A stretch of DNA of 6,252 bases. Origin: Paraneptunicella sp964228975. GTDB taxonomy: Bacteria; Pseudomonadota; Gammaproteobacteria; Enterobacterales; Alteromonadaceae. The notes under the pieces were generated by a model. It did not search any database. It was not told the origin of the DNA and saw nothing but the letters and a program-made list of their open reading frames with translations. Both the position numbers and the translations under genes were made by a program. Where the stretch lies: positions 1 to 6,252 of the forward strand of contig CAXRCC010000077.1 in NCBI GenBank assembly GCA_964228975.1, written 5' to 3'. Of the stretch, positions 6,102 through 6,252 are shown one piece after another; the stretch's first letter is position 1, and the number at the start of each line of letters is the position of its first letter.

Positions 6102-6251
6102 TTAATTTGCTGGCTGCCACTGAAAAACGCCTTGGAAAACGTGGCAATTAGAAGTTGCAGTTCCGGCATTAGTGATAAAAATTTGTTGTGAAGTGGATGT
6201 GGAATACGTCAAATATTGGCTACAAAACGCACTTTGGCCCGGGCCGATTAC
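6102..6251 (-). CDS. C-terminal fragment of an unidentified protein (5' end outside window)
   Basis: A - strand frame is open from the right edge for 49 codons to TAA at 6102-6104. It is too short to be certain, but its composition looks protein-like: rich in Ser, Thr, Gln and Asn, with beta-type alternation, two cysteines about 26 residues apart (10 and 36 of the fragment) and the segments QQIFITNAGTATSNC (22-36) and VFQGVFQWQPAN at the very end. This looks like the last strands of an exported or surface protein with a disulfide; that is inference. No family is recognised. The gene would lie upstream of fadB on the same strand, with no strong terminator between (only a weak ATAAC/GTTAT hairpin at about 6086-6102). 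A 50-codon open frame can also arise by chance. Confidence 0.45.
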   Translation of the reverse strand, partial: VIGPGQSAFCSQYLTYSTSTSQQIFITNAGTATSNCHVFQGVFQWQPAN

Positions 6252-6252
6252 G

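Noticed and set aside
6236..6245. Perfect 10-bp GGCCCGGGCC palindrome
   Set aside because: It is short and lies within the probable - strand coding frame, with no T tract or partner site. Chance is the simplest explanation.
6188..6252. + strand frame starting GTG (6188) or ATG (6197) and open to the right edge
   Set aside because: Only about 21 codons are visible and there is no ribosome site. The opposite-strand frame is longer and more protein-like.

Overview
The window looks like a chromosomal segment of a marine gammaproteobacterium of the Alteromonas type. This is inferred from the moderate G+C content, from FadA and FadB proteins that resemble the Escherichia coli pair almost end to end, from a helical-domain/GGDEF diguanylate cyclase, and from an acidic exported protein. 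No mobile element, CRISPR array, tRNA or rRNA was seen.

Layout. (1) Positions 2-970, + strand: the C-terminal 322 residues of a diguanylate cyclase whose start lies left of the window. (2) Positions 1037-1073: a hairpin that can end transcription from both sides, separating this gene from the next one. (3) Positions 1097-2002, - strand: an exported protein of unknown function with a clear signal peptide. (4) Positions 2003-2436: a 434-bp gap holding that gene's leader, two inverted repeats, a candidate extended -10 element and the strong terminator of the fad operon. (5) Positions 2437-5769, - strand: the fadBA operon, with fadB (717 aa) followed 15 bp later by fadA (387 aa). (6) Positions 5770-6101: a 332-bp fadBA control region with a near-ideal FadR-type operator, a PsrA-type palindrome, and a leader that can fold into two mutually exclusive hairpins. 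(7) Positions 6102-6251, - strand: an open frame to the window edge that reads like the C-terminus of an unidentified protein.

How the genes work together. FadB and FadA form the aerobic fatty-acid beta-oxidation complex. FadB carries enoyl-CoA hydratase/isomerase and 3-hydroxyacyl-CoA dehydrogenase activities, and FadA is the thiolase that releases acetyl-CoA. Their control region suggests sensing of fatty acids by two different regulators, FadR and PsrA, plus a possible RNA-level layer. The diguanylate cyclase and the exported protein are separate transcription units with no evident link to fatty-acid breakdown.

Most of the window is ordinary core genome. The parts most worth a second look are the fadBA control region, the unassigned exported protein with its structured leader, and the partial frame at the right edge.
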